A stretch of DNA of 64,000 nucleotides, taken from Cercis canadensis (taxonomy: Eukaryota; Streptophyta; Magnoliopsida; Fabales; Fabaceae). Under the pieces are notes generated by a model. That model was not told the origin of the DNA, made no database searches, and was given only the letters and a program-made list of their open reading frames with translations. The position numbers and the translations under genes are program-made. Positions 12,901 to 25,528 of the stretch are shown piece by piece. Position 1 is the stretch's first letter, and each line of letters opens with the position of its first letter. The stretch covers positions 1,411,001 through 1,475,000 of the forward strand of contig QAOA01007183.1 of assembly GCA_003255065.1 (NCBI GenBank), in the 5' to 3' direction.

Positions 12901-15595
12901 TTTCATTGGACGTAGTTATTGCATGTCGCCATTTCTTATCATAATTTCAAGCAGGCTTTTGTTTATCATCGGAAAATCATGAATAATTTTCAGGTGTTTT
13001 TTTTTTTTTTTAATCTGAATTAGATGGTCATTTAGCTAAAGTTGTTATTTTACAATTGATGAGGATGACCCTAGAAAAAAAAATGATGAGAAATAGCCTT
13101 TAAGGCTGCAAATGGCTCCATTGAAACAACACCTCTTCTCGAATAATTTTCGGGTGTTTGATAATAATAATAAATGAGAACATTTAATATTCTATTATTT
13201 GGTAATTAATTAGCACATTAAATCATTAATTTGTTTATTATTGATTTGAAGTTTCAAACACAAATGTGAAGCAAAATTATCATAATACTTATAAAATTTA
13301 ATTAAACCAAACACTTGATCATCCTCTGCATCATTTGTCTTATCTTGTATATGTTTTAACATCTGATAATGGCTATAAGCATGTTCAAGTCCAAGGAAAA
13401 TCTAGCTCTAACTTACCATCTAAGGATAATTCTACTAAAAAATAAACCAATTTACCAAACATTTCTTCTTGAATATATGTCCTCAGAGCTAACAGTGACA
13501 TGCACAAATATTCCTGTTACATATTATGTATAAAATAAGATTTTATAAAACTAGCTAGTTCACGTAAAAGTTCCATAGCATCTAATGAAGTTCTATTGTC
13601 TTGTGATTTTCAACCAACAGCTGGGGTGAAACTTAATCTTTAATCTTATTTTTCGAAAGAAAGTTCTTTATTCTCTTGAAGATATATAGTGACTTTGTAA
13701 TTAATAAAAAGCCCATATATCCGTCCTAGAAAAATACAGTTAAAAAAAAAAGGAGAAAAGATGAATAAGAAGATAGACCATATATCTTATAGTCCTTGTG
13801 ATTCACTGGCCGCTTCTTTCATCCAACGTTGCTATTCTTACTTTTGGGTAATAATTAATGCAACTTCTTGTCATCTTACTGTATTTGTGCATGTGTGCAC
13901 TGCCTGTAATAATGAGATTAATTCCTATATTGCTTTGAGTGATTTTTATCGTGATGCTTCTGAGCAATATTAGCCTAACAATTAACGTTTTATGCAATCC
14001 TTTTCAACATGATTGACCGATGGTTAACTAACATTTTTTCTTCTCTCTTCTCTTTCAAGGTGTGGCCAACAGGAATAACTTGACTTGAACTACAATTATA
14101 AATTAAGTCCTTGATTCCTTTTGTCTGTATATGTGCTCCAAAACCATAAATTTCAGCCAACTTTAACCCTGAATCTTAATATAATGATGAAGATGCTCCA
14201 TGAAATCTTAGCAGAATATCATTTTTATTTGAAATCCTAAATATTTGGGGGAAGGGAATATAGGGAGCAAGAAAGCAGCTTTCTGTTATATGCACTGCTA
14301 TATAACCATGAAAACTCGTTGAAAAGAATCTAGAGAAGAAGAATTTAGAGGGGATGAAAAAGAAAGAAAAAGTATGGAAAAGAAGGTTATAAATACAAAA
14401 GAACAAAAGTATAGATGAAAGAGAAAGGCAGTGCTATGTCTCAATCAGCAGAAGGTGGTGTAGCACATGTTATGGGCCAGTTATTACAAAACAAGGGAAA
14501 TTTTTCGTAAAGTTTCTGATTCTTCCTTAGGAACTAAAACCAGCAGTCTATGAAATTGTATCATTAACCCTATGATATCATATGTACCTTCCCCCTATAT
14601 CATTGGTGGCAGTAGACACTTATATACATATAACATACATCACATGCACATAGTTTCAGTAGCATTAAACATTAGAAGCCAAAGGAGCTAGCACCCTTTC
14701 CAACTCCAGTGTATGGAAGTCACATCCAAGGATGTCTATTCCAGTAGCTAAATATTATTGTTTTTCAGATAAGTAGTTGGTGTAAATGCAAGTTGTAATT
14801 CTCCATTCATATGTAATATAATTATTGCAGATATTGGAGGAAAGGTATATAGAAAGTGAGTCATCCAGAGTTACACTTTTGGTTTTGGGACGATGGACTG
14901 GGATGGAGGGGGACGCCCAAGTTGCCATTTGCCAATGCATGGGAGACAAAGAAAAGATGGACCGTCCGTGCCCCCTCTCCCCAGAAATCGTGCAAAGAGG
15001 TTTTTTAAATTCTTTGGTTAACCAAACACGAAACCTATTTCGTTCCATTTTGATCCGGCAAGCAAACGGATAAACGGGAAAAAGTGGCTTCGAGTTCAGC
15101 ACCAACCAGAAAGCTTACTCAATATTAACCCAGAAAAAGAAAAATACTATAAACAAATCAAATGACACAGCATAACATAATGCACACATATCCAAATGCT
15201 GCCAAGAAAAATATCACATTCATCCACCACACACCACACTCACCAAAAAAAATCAAATCAAATGCCTCTGGAGAATTGAAAAGTGATCAGTCATTGATAA
15301 GATCAAAATAACCATGAAAATCTGAATTGAAATTCGGACAACAGAAAACAAACATCCCCCATTTCATGCACCTACCCTGAATCATCATCGTCATAATCAT
15401 TTTTAAATTCCTAACTCTTGCTTCTAGCTAGTTACTTCAGCTGATCATGTTAAAGATATATTCTCAACAACAACCACAACCAATAATTCTAAGAGTCCTT
15501 GATCGATGTCACGAGAAGATTTTTGTTTGAAATAACATATATATGAATATGATGATGAATAAACCTGAGAGATCATAGAGAGAGATCACACGTCT
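9993..15595. other. Intergenic region between the V-ATPase and SHI/SRS genes
   Basis: About 5.6 kb with no gene that I can support. It holds AT-rich sequence, scattered poly-A/poly-T runs (for example 12871-12884 and 12999-13010) and a LINE-like tail near 10840. The longer open frames here (11064-11429, 14755-15105) have no family features. The part next to 15596 would be the SHI/SRS 3' UTR. Confidence 0.5.
10838..10890 (-). mobile_element. Possible truncated LINE 3' tail
   Basis: On the minus strand the sequence reads TTCAATGAAGTTTTCACT followed by a run of A. Plant L1 elements often end in a similar word before the poly(A). There is no coding sequence and no clear target duplication. Confidence 0.3.
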
Positions 15596-17020
15596 TTAGG
15601 ATCTTGGGGGTGGGAAGAATTGCGTACCAGCCATGAATGCGTTGAGTGGAGCCGGGTAGAGTGAAGGGTCAAATGGGTTGCCGGTGGTTGTGGTGGTGGT
15701 TGCTGCGGCTGTTATCAGGTTAAGTTGTTGAGCTTCACCTCCACCGGAGGGGCTCTCACCATGGCCACCTGTGGTGTAAGGACCTTCAGGGCCTTGATCA
15801 TACAGAATTCCCTTGAAAACATGCCCTCCGATGTTGACAGCTGTTTGATACGCGTATTGCTCATCCGGAGAACTGTCTACTGGGCTCACTCTCACACAAC
15901 GAAACACAGCTGGAGAATTCACTTCAGGTGGGAATTGTCCCAGTTCCAACCCTAATCATCAACAACCAAATCATTGCAAAGCAAATCCAAGGAATTAATT
16001 ATTAGAATTTTTTCTTTTTTCGTTTATTTGGGATCGGGGAGCTAGGTGGGGTTTGTCCTCTAAAAAGAGTTAAAAAGGAGCCAGTTAGAAGCCTAACGGA
16101 TTACATGGAACTTTCGTCATTTTTACTTAGAAACAGTGATGGAATGTCAAAAGAAGAAAAAGAGAAAGAAAAGCGTATAGATGGGTGACTATGGAGTGGA
16201 ATTTCATTTTCACACTCAAATAATATGGATCAGTTAGGTGTAGCCACAGATATGACCATAATTCCTCAAGATCTCATTGCATCTTTCTCTAGTAATGTCA
16301 TAGACTTAATAGTAATGGAGTTGAAAATTCGTCATGGACCTTGAAACCAAAATTCCAATAGTTTCTCTTCTTTTTTATCTTTTATGAACTTTTTTCTCTA
16401 TCACTCTTTGTTTGTATTTGTATCGTACAAACTTTACCTGTGGTGGTGATGGGTAATGGAACGCAGGCTAAGGAGCCCGCAGCTTGATTTTCTCTGTGCC
16501 GTTTTGAATTCTCTCCACGAAGGTGCTCTTGGTGTTGTTGATTCTGTAACTGTTGTTCTTGTTGCTGGTGCTGCAACGACGAGAGTTGTTGTTGTCGTTC
16601 ACGGCGTTTAGCTGCTGGAACCCAAGTACTCTTGACGTGTGTTTGGCACTGAAACCCTCGGCTCTTGCAACAAGTCCTGCATCTAAGATGTGCACAGTCT
16701 TTCTTAGCTTGGTTCCCACAATCCTGACAGTTCATGCCTCCTCCTCCTACTAGACCTCCAGACCTCATCACCGTGAATCCAAATCTCGTAGACTGATCAT
16801 CAGAGACGTCGTCGTTGGAGGAGTTTCTTCGACTAGGACCCACTCCAAACGAGTAGTAGTTGCTCAAGTTTTGGTGTGGGTGATAAGACTGTGGCCATAT
16901 CTCAAATCCCTTGTTGTTGTAGATCTCTTCGTTCCTGAACAAGAATAAGCTATTACTGTTTTCTTCCTTTTCTTGATCTTCTTGTTTGCTTTGCGGGCCT
17001 AGAGAGAAGAACCCAGCCAT
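15596..17020 (-). CDS. SHI/STY/SRS-family zinc-finger transcription factor
   Basis: Plant-specific regulator; the family activates auxin synthesis genes and shapes gynoecium, leaf and lateral root development. Exons 16438-17020 and 15596-15951 join in frame to 312 residues. The RING-like zinc finger is at about residues 98-130 with spacing C-x2-C-x7-C-x4-C-x2-CC-x6-C and then QTH, exactly the family pattern, followed by the basic stretch [13 protein letters not shown]. Exon 2 carries the second family mark, the IGGH dimerisation motif at 235-238, inside the conserved [21 protein letters not shown] block. A Gln-rich linker lies between the two. The start ATG at 17020 gives MAGFFSLG, typical of SHI proteins; the longer open frame to 17050 would need a non-ATG start. 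Which paralogue (LRP1, SHI, STY1/2) I cannot say. Confidence 0.95.
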
Positions 17021-17520
17021 GTGTTGCACCCAAAAGCTGAAACAATCCACAATTCAGAGATAAAATCCATAGCCGAACCTTCCGAATCTTGAAATATTTT
17101 GAAATATCAGCGTACAGCTGTAAATTTTGTTTTGGGTTTCAAGTGGAAGGGTTGGTTTATAGACAGTAATAGGTTTGGTTATTTGACCTGATCTTTTTCT
17201 TGTTGGTTCTGACTCTCTCTGTGACTGTGGCGAGCCTAGTTGTGGCTGTGGGGGCGTCTCAAATATGATCTTCTTGTTGTGTTTTTGCAGCTTTTGAGAA
17301 AAACTGTTTTTCTTTTCTTTTCAAATTTTTCAAAAAAGAAAATTAAGGATAAAAAAGGACTAAGCAATAGAGTGTAAGGTGTATTCAGCTTGACTGAGAG
17401 ACTCGGACTGAGACTGAGAATTAGCTGAATTTCGAATTTTCTTCGTTGTTCGAAGCAATTATGGCACGGAATTAGAGCCTCTGCTACGCCGCCATGGTAA
17501 CTGCACTCATCCACTCTACT

Positions 17521-17570
17521 ATACCATACCATACCATACCAAGTCTCATTTATCATTTATGTTCACCAAC

Positions 17571-17604
<34 letters not shown>
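17521..17604. repeat. CATAC pentamer array and (TC)n microsatellite upstream of the SHI/SRS gene
   Basis: 17521-17540 is four copies of ATACC, and 17574-17604 is an uninterrupted TC dinucleotide run of about 15 units. Both lie some 500-580 bases before the SHI/SRS start codon, in its leader or proximal promoter. Such CT tracts are common near plant transcription starts and are length-variable. Confidence 0.85.
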
Positions 17605-17610
<6 letters not shown>

Positions 17611-19195
17611 CACTTACTTACATAATAATACAGACTGGTTTTGTTGCTGTATTAGTCTATTGTGTTGTGGTGTGGCACTGTGGCTATGAGAGAAAGAGAG
17701 TGTGTGCGTGGGGGAACACGAAAATCTATCACTGCCCACTTCTCTACAGTTCTCCTTCAGTTTCAATTAATCTCAGCCGGGATGAGTGAATCCAAGTCGT
17801 GTTTTGACCATCTAATGGATCTCATTACGCCACGTGTCATACCATCAGCTTTTGCTTATGCGTCCTTGCACCGGAAAACCCGCTAGTACTTTCCCTGACC
17901 GTCGCTATAATTAAGATTGTTTTCTTCCCGATTTTTAATGTCTATGAAGCAATCTTTACCCAGGCATGGAAAAATTAATAGAATGTATTATCACTCACAT
18001 CATCACATGCACCTGCGTCGGTCATTTTATCAAACACGTCTCTATCACCGCTCAAATCTTCCATCTCATCATCAAACCCAAATCGGACGGCTCTAAAGCA
18101 CATTATTATACCCAGCCATTATATTCCTAAGGTGATTCCAATTCCCTTTTCTAACCAAAATTTACAAAACCCAAGAGTTTCTAGAAATAAACTGAGGTTA
18201 ATCTCGGGTCTGGTGTATATTTACCTGTCTTGTGCCTGTATTTTTAGTTTAGTTATCAATTCCTCGTATTCCACTCAAAATTCTTCGCGTAATCATTATA
18301 TGATTGACTCTCTCTATATCATAATAAGTTAGTAATTATTAATTTATTTATTTGATTTAGAAAATTGATTCTTCACGTAGTAGAGGTCAACACCTGAGAT
18401 GTAAAATTCGGCTAGAAATGAGGCAGCAAAATGCACCCCCGTGTCGTCTTACACGATGCACGGGCCTCACTCGTAAGTGGGCCACCATAAGGACCGTGTT
18501 GATTTTCAACACTACTTAATAGAGTAAATCGATTCTAGTGTACTTGGAGTCTTGGAGATTAGGTTTATTATTATTATTTTTTTGAGGTGAATTTGCGTTT
18601 GTTTCCTCTTCGTGCTTGTGATTGTGTTTATTTGTCTTTTTTTAACATGTAATGCATATGTGATTCAAAGATTCAACCTTTGTGGCTCTGTCTAAATCAT
18701 AAAATAAAATCACTTTCTTCAATTTTGAACCATACGTTACGCAGTTATGTCATTATTTCATGTTTGATGATTATCATATTTAACGGTGCATATGAAACAC
18801 ATTATTCATCTCGATTGTTGTTTCCATGACTGAGCTAACTTCACGTTTATTTTTTTTCAAAAAACTCTAATTCGAATTTGGCATAGAAAAAACATCACTG
18901 AAATTATATTAGGATGATAAGCACGTTCGACCTAAACCACGTGCAACTCACATGTTACTACGAATTCAACATCTTTAATGAAATAAATGTAAATTGATAT
19001 ATTTTAAGCATGCTATTAATTGATTAGATGGCTAATTGTTTTGCACAATCAGATCTTTATTATCTGAAATTTTAACAGAAATATTTTTCAGATTCGTTTG
19101 GTATTGTTGTGTAAAAATATTTGTGTTTTCTTAACTACTGTTAATTAGTCACTTCTAAAAGTGATCACAAAAGTATGCTCAGTTAATTACAGTTT

Positions 19196-19275
19196 TCTTC
19201 TTTTTAATCAAAAGCGATTCATTAAACCAACAACAAAGCTCCCAGGGGCAATACATTGTGAGGGAGCTCATGTCA
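19196..19275 (-). mobile_element. Truncated LINE 3' tail
   Basis: On the minus strand the sequence reads TTTAATGAATCGCTTTTGAT followed by AAAAAG and more A-rich DNA, which is the common end of plant L1-type elements. No reading frame remains and the 5' border is unclear. Confidence 0.4.
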
Positions 19276-19732
19276 CTATTAACATGTGTTAAAAAGAACA
19301 TTTATCAATGAAGAATATTTGTGGTAAAAAAAATTAACAAACATAAGTTTAGTTTGTAATTTGTTTCAAGTAATAGGGATTAATTTATCATTTAGTAAAA
19401 TAAAAGGTCGAGTTGTATAAAAAGTACATTAGAATAAGCACCTCCTCGAGAACCAAAAATAAAAGGAATAAGCACCTCTAATAAGCACAAACTAGTTGTT
19501 AAAAACTGCTTTTAGTGCAATTCTCAAACTTTATTTTAATATTTGGGACTTTTGACCTTTAAAATAAGCATGAGCACTTTCACATGATAATTCCAAACTA
19601 ACCCTCGATCCCTCAGGCAAATTTGCAAACAAGCTCTGAAGGAAAATATATTCAACTGTAAAGCATTTTATTAAATAATTAACCTCACAAAAACTAAAAT
19701 GCAAATTTTTATTATGTGCATGGTATAAATAG

Positions 19733-20196
19733 GTTATTTGGACGAATTTTAAATCAAGTTCCTATAATATTTTTTTTAATTTTGAGTTTCTTATAGTTTA
19801 AATTTTTTTTAATTGAATTATTGTCGTCACCTCAGTTATAACTTTGTCAATTTAGTGTTCACATAGCAAATGATTTGTCTATGTGATAATAAAAGAAGTT
19901 GACGTAATGCCAAAATGGCACAAAAATTATCATATCATCATATTTCCTCTTGAAGTTTGAAGTTGGTAAAGATGATGAAGTGATAATTTTTGTATCACTT
20001 TAGCGCCACGTTAACTTCTTTTATTGTTATATAGATAAGTTGTTTGTCATGTGAAAATTAAACTGAAAGAGTTATAATTAAGGGTGACAACAGGGACCTA
20101 ATTAAAAAAAAATTTAAACTATAAGAACCCTAAAAGAAAAAAAAAAATAAATATATATATATTATGATGATCTAATTCAAAATTCGTCCAAATTAT
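19733..20196. mobile_element. Foldback/MITE-like element with long inverted arms
   Basis: The left arm (TTTGGACGAATTTTAAATCA...) reappears inverted at the right end as ATTCAAAATTCGTCCAAAT. The two halves can be matched inwards through TTCTTATAGTTTAAATTT and AAGTTGACGT/ACGTTAACTTC. The whole unit of about 465 bp is a near-palindrome centred around 19966. No target duplication or coding sequence was seen. This looks like a non-autonomous DNA transposon; the superfamily is not assignable. Confidence 0.7.
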
Positions 20197-20728
20197 AATA
20201 ATCTACAATACATTTAAACCGTAAAAAATTGTATGCCACTTAACTTATAATGAGATTCTTAAATTATTTGTTCAAATTTTCTTAATAATATTCTAGGTAT
20301 ATTTTTTTAGTTTCTTACCAACTTTAAAAATATGTATAAAACAAAAACATAAATGATGACATTTTGATTAATTGAAAATGCTAATTTGTCTGGAAACAAT
20401 TGCACTTATAATTTATAAATATTTAAAACGCGCATTAATGATTTCATGTGCTAACAAATACGAATTTGGAGAAAAAAGGTCGTGGTCAATGCTCATAAGT
20501 TTGTGCCTCACTATAAACTTTAGTATTTTTTTTTTGAAAAAAAAGGAAGAAAATGAATATCTAATTAAAAAGCAAGAAGAAAAAAGTCTTAATATGACTT
20601 TCGGCTTAGAGTTTCTAATGTAATGGAGCATGACCCCATGTCCACGGTCGGTTTTCCTAATTGCCACACTGTAAGGTAGTCATAGTTTGTTATTTCTTGG
20701 ATCTGGTCACCGAATTTCTAGAAGGTAA

Positions 20729-20759
20729 TAGTAGTAGTAGTAGTAGTAGAAGAAGAAGA
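20729..20759. repeat. (TAG)n/(AAG)n trinucleotide microsatellite
   Basis: Seven TAG-type units run directly into AAG units. The tract is noncoding. Confidence 0.85.
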
Positions 20760-22559
20760 GGAAGACTAGTGGTATAATTATAACTCCATATGGAGATGAC
20801 AGAAGTTGGGAATGGGTCAATTTCTTCTTCTAAGGGATCAAAAACACCTTAGCTGTCATTGTAGAAAGCGAGATACACACACAGACACAGAGGTTGTTTC
20901 GTTGCGTTAAGTCTTAAAGACGAGAGAGCAGAGCAGCACTTCGCTAAGGAAGAGCTGTCCACCAAAGACTCATCACGTGAACCGCCCCAAACGTAATTAA
21001 TTTAAGATCGCTAATTATTGGTTCCAATAATATAAACCTCCACCTATTCAATATCGGCTGGCCGCACGCAGTCCTTCACAATCTACTCTGCCTCGGCATG
21101 CTTAAAATTTAAAAATCTTCACCAAATAAATACTAGTACTATTTATCTATCATTCCAAAAATTACACTCACTAAATGACTTCTCTTAACTATATTATTAT
21201 TATTATTATTGTACACAAAAATACTCTATATTATTATTGTTATTAGGGGCCCGAGGAAACTAATCATCCTTCTTTTGTCTTTTTTAGTGTTGACTCTCAC
21301 TATTATGGCGCCCCGGAAATTCTTGCACTCTCAAGTATAGTCTTTCTTTTAAGTTTTACCCATGATTGATTCTTTTCTTTTTTTCCTTTGGTTCTCAACC
21401 ATAGACATGCAATCCAACACATTATTATTTGATTAAGCCAATTAGTGGCCAAAATGAGAATGATGTCCTCAATCTTGGATAATGGTGCGTTTGCTCAAAA
21501 TGACCCTTTTCTCCGTACGTAGACCACAGAAAGTATGACTTGTATCCTAAAAAACAAACTGGTTTAGAGGAACCTAAGCTCAAGTGATTAGACTTAATTA
21601 AGCTGAATCAATTATGATAAAGTGCATGGTGACTCATCGCTATTGGCTGATTGAGTTGAGGTTTAAAAATAAGGCCTCTTGAGTAAGGTATTGCCATGAT
21701 TGTATTATTAAAAGGAGAAGAAAAAGAATTGAGAAGACGTGATGTTGCTCTTTTCACTGGTGTTTTCTTCTCAGAGTGCTTCTCCCCCAAATCGGGTCAT
21801 ATATCATGATTGAATTGTAGACCAATTTGAAGGTCGGTTTGGGCTGGCCCAACAATATAACTTATTTAAGTTACCATCATTGTGCATTTATGTCTTTCCC
21901 TTCAAAGAATATCGGTTTACACTGTCCAGTCCCCACGCAAAAATTCCTATATTCTCATCTCAATAGGTTTAGGATGTGAGATGTTGAATTTTGAGTTATC
22001 ATAATCATCCATTAGAATATTAAAAAATAAATAAAAATTTCATGATTGATTATGTTATGTTAACAATTTCTAAAATATCTGGCTTTCTCTCATTGGATCA
22101 ACCAATGAGAAGTAAACAATTTTTTTAAAAATAAAAAATAATGTTTAAGATATTTATTTAATACCACAAGTAACACCATACTATAAAAAACAAATGATTA
22201 TTAAGATGCTAATTGAGCTGTAGATAAGTTGTTCAAAAGACTCTTCTTACAATTAGAGAATATTGTGTTCGAAGTTTTTAATTGATAAAATAAAAATCTC
22301 AACTACAAACTGTTTGTTAAATCTATAATATGATACTATTTGTAATCATTGAATAATTGGCACAATAATTAATCTTTTTTAACATATATTTTACAGGTAA
22401 TTTCCTTGACAATTTAAATAGTAAACAAGAAGTTAAAAAATATATTTTTTCAATATATTATAGCGGATAGTTGAATTAATAGGGCATGTAATCTATTGGT
22501 GATATTACTCTACTGCGATAATTCAACTTGCAGTATATATCCAGTATTAGATAAAATAT

Positions 22560-22775
22560 AAATGTATTTTTTCCTTTTTGGGTGAGCAACGGGGCTTATA
22601 GCCCGAACAAAAGAAAAACAGAAACATATTACCCCATAATCTCTTTGGGGAAGGCTATCCCCATGAGATCCTCCTTTAGAGACCCTGCGATCACAGCGTT
22701 CGTAGAAGATAGAAACAATACCCCAAAGCAACCATTATGAGCAGCTTTAGCCAACCCATCCGCGCACACCTATTC
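22560..22775 (-). pseudogene. LINE remnant: end of RNase H domain plus 3' tail
   Basis: Read on the minus strand, the fragment encodes ADGLAKAAHNGCF and then LFLSSTNAVIAGSLKEDL..., a layout typical of the C-terminal RNase H domain of plant L1 retrotransposons. The ADGLA motif is its best mark. After a stop, the sequence passes through a short stem (GGGCTATAAGCCC) and ends in an A-rich tail (CACCCAAAAAGGAAAAAA). Everything upstream of this piece is missing, so this is a 5'-truncated dead copy. Confidence 0.65.
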
Positions 22776-22867
22776 CCTTATCTGTACGGATAGCTATCAT
22801 ATCAAATTCTATTAAATTTAGTGTTTTTTGATAAATTTATAATTTAATAAATAAAAAAAACCACACC

Positions 22868-23389
22868 ATTAAGTAATTTTAATAATTTAAACTTTTTCGT
22901 CCTTCTATTTCAAAAGTAAATAATTTAGTCATTATATATTCATAAAATATAAATTTTAGTCATTCCATCATTTTTTAAATTTAATTTAAGATGTAAAGTT
23001 TATAAATTTACAATCTCATCTTTCAAATTAAGAGTTATGTTTTGTGAATTTACCCATAAAAGTTCAGTTCAATCCAATGATGAGACTTAACTCAAAATAT
23101 CAAAACTATAAGTTTTCATCTAACAATATATCTATATTCATTTACCGTTAGATCAAACTAAAATTTTGTGAAAAGGTTTACAAGACGTAACTTTTCAATA
23201 TGAACATTAAGATTATAAATCAGATAAATTTATACCTTGAAATAGACCTAAAACATTGTGGCTTAAAAATAAAATGACCAAAATTACACATGTTATGAAT
23301 ATAGAATAAATACATTGTTTACTTTTAAAATAGAGGAACTAAAAAATTTAAGTTATTAAAATAGGATAACAAAAATTACAATTAAATCT
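22868..23389. mobile_element. Foldback MITE, family A, copy 1
   Basis: The ends are inverted copies of one another: TTTTAATAATTTAAAC on the left and, inverted, TTTAAGTTATTAAAATAG on the right, continuing through CCTTCTATTT / AAATAGAGGA. The core contains GTTTTGTGAATTT and CATTTACCGTTAGATCAA. The same organisation and core words occur again at 24762-25311. The outermost left end is degraded in this copy. There is no coding capacity. Confidence 0.75.
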
Positions 23390-24761
23390 AATATTTATTA
23401 TAAAAATTATTTTAATAGTTATTTACACCTAGTAACACGTGATTCAATAATTATTTAAAATTATTTTAAAAATTAATCAAAAATAAATTTGACTCCCAGT
23501 AAAATGATATTACAAGCAAATATATTTCAATATTTTGTTAATTGCTAACACAACGCTAGAAACACTCAAATACATTACAAGTATAGAACAAGCTTCAGTA
23601 TTGCAACTATGGGTAATACCTCAAAATCATATTGTGTTCATCTGTAAAATTGATGAAGCTTTTCATGATTCTTATTCAAAAGATCTCAAATTATTAATCG
23701 AGGAGCTTGGTTTCCAGTAACAAGCTTCAGTATTGTGATTATTAGTAATACCTCAAAATAATGACGTAACCATGACCTATAAAATTAAAGAGTTTTCTCT
23801 TGGCGTGTATTTAAAGTTCAGTATCCACTTAATATTTCAGTATATATATATATATTTATTTATTTATTTATAATCCCTATCTTTGTCTATCTCTAATTGC
23901 TATAAATTAAACTATTTTATTGCTATTTTTAATAACAACAAAATAATTTAATTTTGATTCATCAACCATGTAAATTTTTTTACACAGTAACTGAATAACG
24001 TTTTGCTACGTATTAACAAATTTTATTAATTTTTTTTACCATCAATAAAATAACTTAATTACTTGGATAATATAACATTTTTGTATTTGATCATAGTATA
24101 TAAAGATTTATCAAACGGCCTGTGGTCAAATGATATTAAAATCGTTTTCAAAACTCGTGAATTTCGTGTTTAAATGCAAAGTGCTAACTAAAGTACCAAA
24201 AAATAGTGTATAGAATTTTATATTGTCATTGAATTAAATTTAAAAACTACAAAATTTAGTATTGTAAATGGCAGTATGAGAAAACAGTTACGCCTTAATG
24301 GTAGTGAAATTAACAATTTTTAATTAACCAACGAAATCTCAAAGGCAATAGCTCAACTTTTTATTTTGACTGCCTTTATTTTGATGAATTTTTTTTTTTA
24401 AAAAAAGTTAATAGACCGTAATTTTATTTTTGTCCACTAATAAAATGATACATTTCTATATGATTATGTTATGTATGGAGGATATGGAGGATATTGATTA
24501 CATATCAAAGATGGTTATCATTTTATTTTGAAAAATACTCATTTAGCACCTTTTATATTATTCCTTGCAGGATCAAAGAGTCAAATTAATAGTAAATTTT
24601 TTATCAAACAAAGTAAAATTAATTTTTAGATGGTAAATTAAACAAAAGGTATGAAAAGCATTTTTAAAATTTGAGAACCTAGTTTTCTAATTAAAGAGAT
24701 AAATGTATTTGTGGCTTATTGATAAAAAAATGCACTTTTAGAAATAAATTACTTAAATAAA

Positions 24762-25311
24762 AGATTTAATTGTAATTTTAGTCATCATATTTTAATAATT
24801 TGAACATTTTTGTCTCCCTTTTTTAAAAATGAATTATTGAATTTATTTATATTCATAAAATATACAATTTTGATCATTTTGTCTTTAAGTTAAAATTATT
24901 AGGTTTATTTCAAGGTGCAAAGTTCTTTGATTCAAAATCTCACTGTTCATATTGAAGAACTACGTTTTGTGAATTTCCTCATTCAATTTCAACTCGATCT
25001 AATGGTGAGACTCAGCCCAAAATACTAAAATAATAAATTTTCATTTAACGAAAAATTTATATTCATTTACCATTAGATCAAGCTGAAATTTAGTGGGAAT
25101 GTTCACAAGACGTAGCTCTTCAATATGGACGGTGAAATTATGAATCAGAAAACCTTACACCTTAAAATAAACTTACAAATTTTGATTTAAAGACAAAAAT
25201 ATTAAAATTGTACATTTTATGAATATAAAGAGATTCAATAGTTCATTTTTAAAGAATGGACAAAAAAGTTTAAATTATTAAAATAGAAGGACTAAAATTA
25301 TAATTAAACTT
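24762..25311. mobile_element. Foldback MITE, family A, copy 2
   Basis: The left end AGATTTAATTGTAATTTTAG matches the inverse of the right end CTAAAATTATAATTAAACTT. The internal sequence follows copy 1 almost word for word (GTTTTGTGAATTT, GATCTAATGGTGAGACT, CATTTACCATTAGATCAA, ACAAGACGTA). The copies are in the same orientation, about 1.4 kb apart, with many substitutions between them. Confidence 0.8.
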
Positions 25312-25370
25312 AAAGAAAATTATTTTATTGAAATGAAACTGTTTTAAATAAAAAATAATAAACAAATGAG

Positions 25371-25528
25371 GTCCCATCACCTCAATTGGAGAAACCAGTA
25401 AGGTCCCCACTTTATTTGGAGGGACTAGTGAGGTCCTACCACCTTAGTTTAAAGGACCAATAAGGTTCCCCACTTCATTCGAAGAGACTAGGGTGGTTCT
25501 GCCACTTCATTTAGAGGGACTAACGGGC
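25371..25528. repeat. Minisatellite, five units of 30-32 bp
   Basis: Units start at 25371, 25403, 25433, 25465 and 25496. Each begins GT(C/T)C..., passes through a CAC/ACTTCATTT-like middle and ends in a GGGACTAGTGAG-like word. Units differ at several positions, so the array is old. No reading frame function is apparent. Confidence 0.8.
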
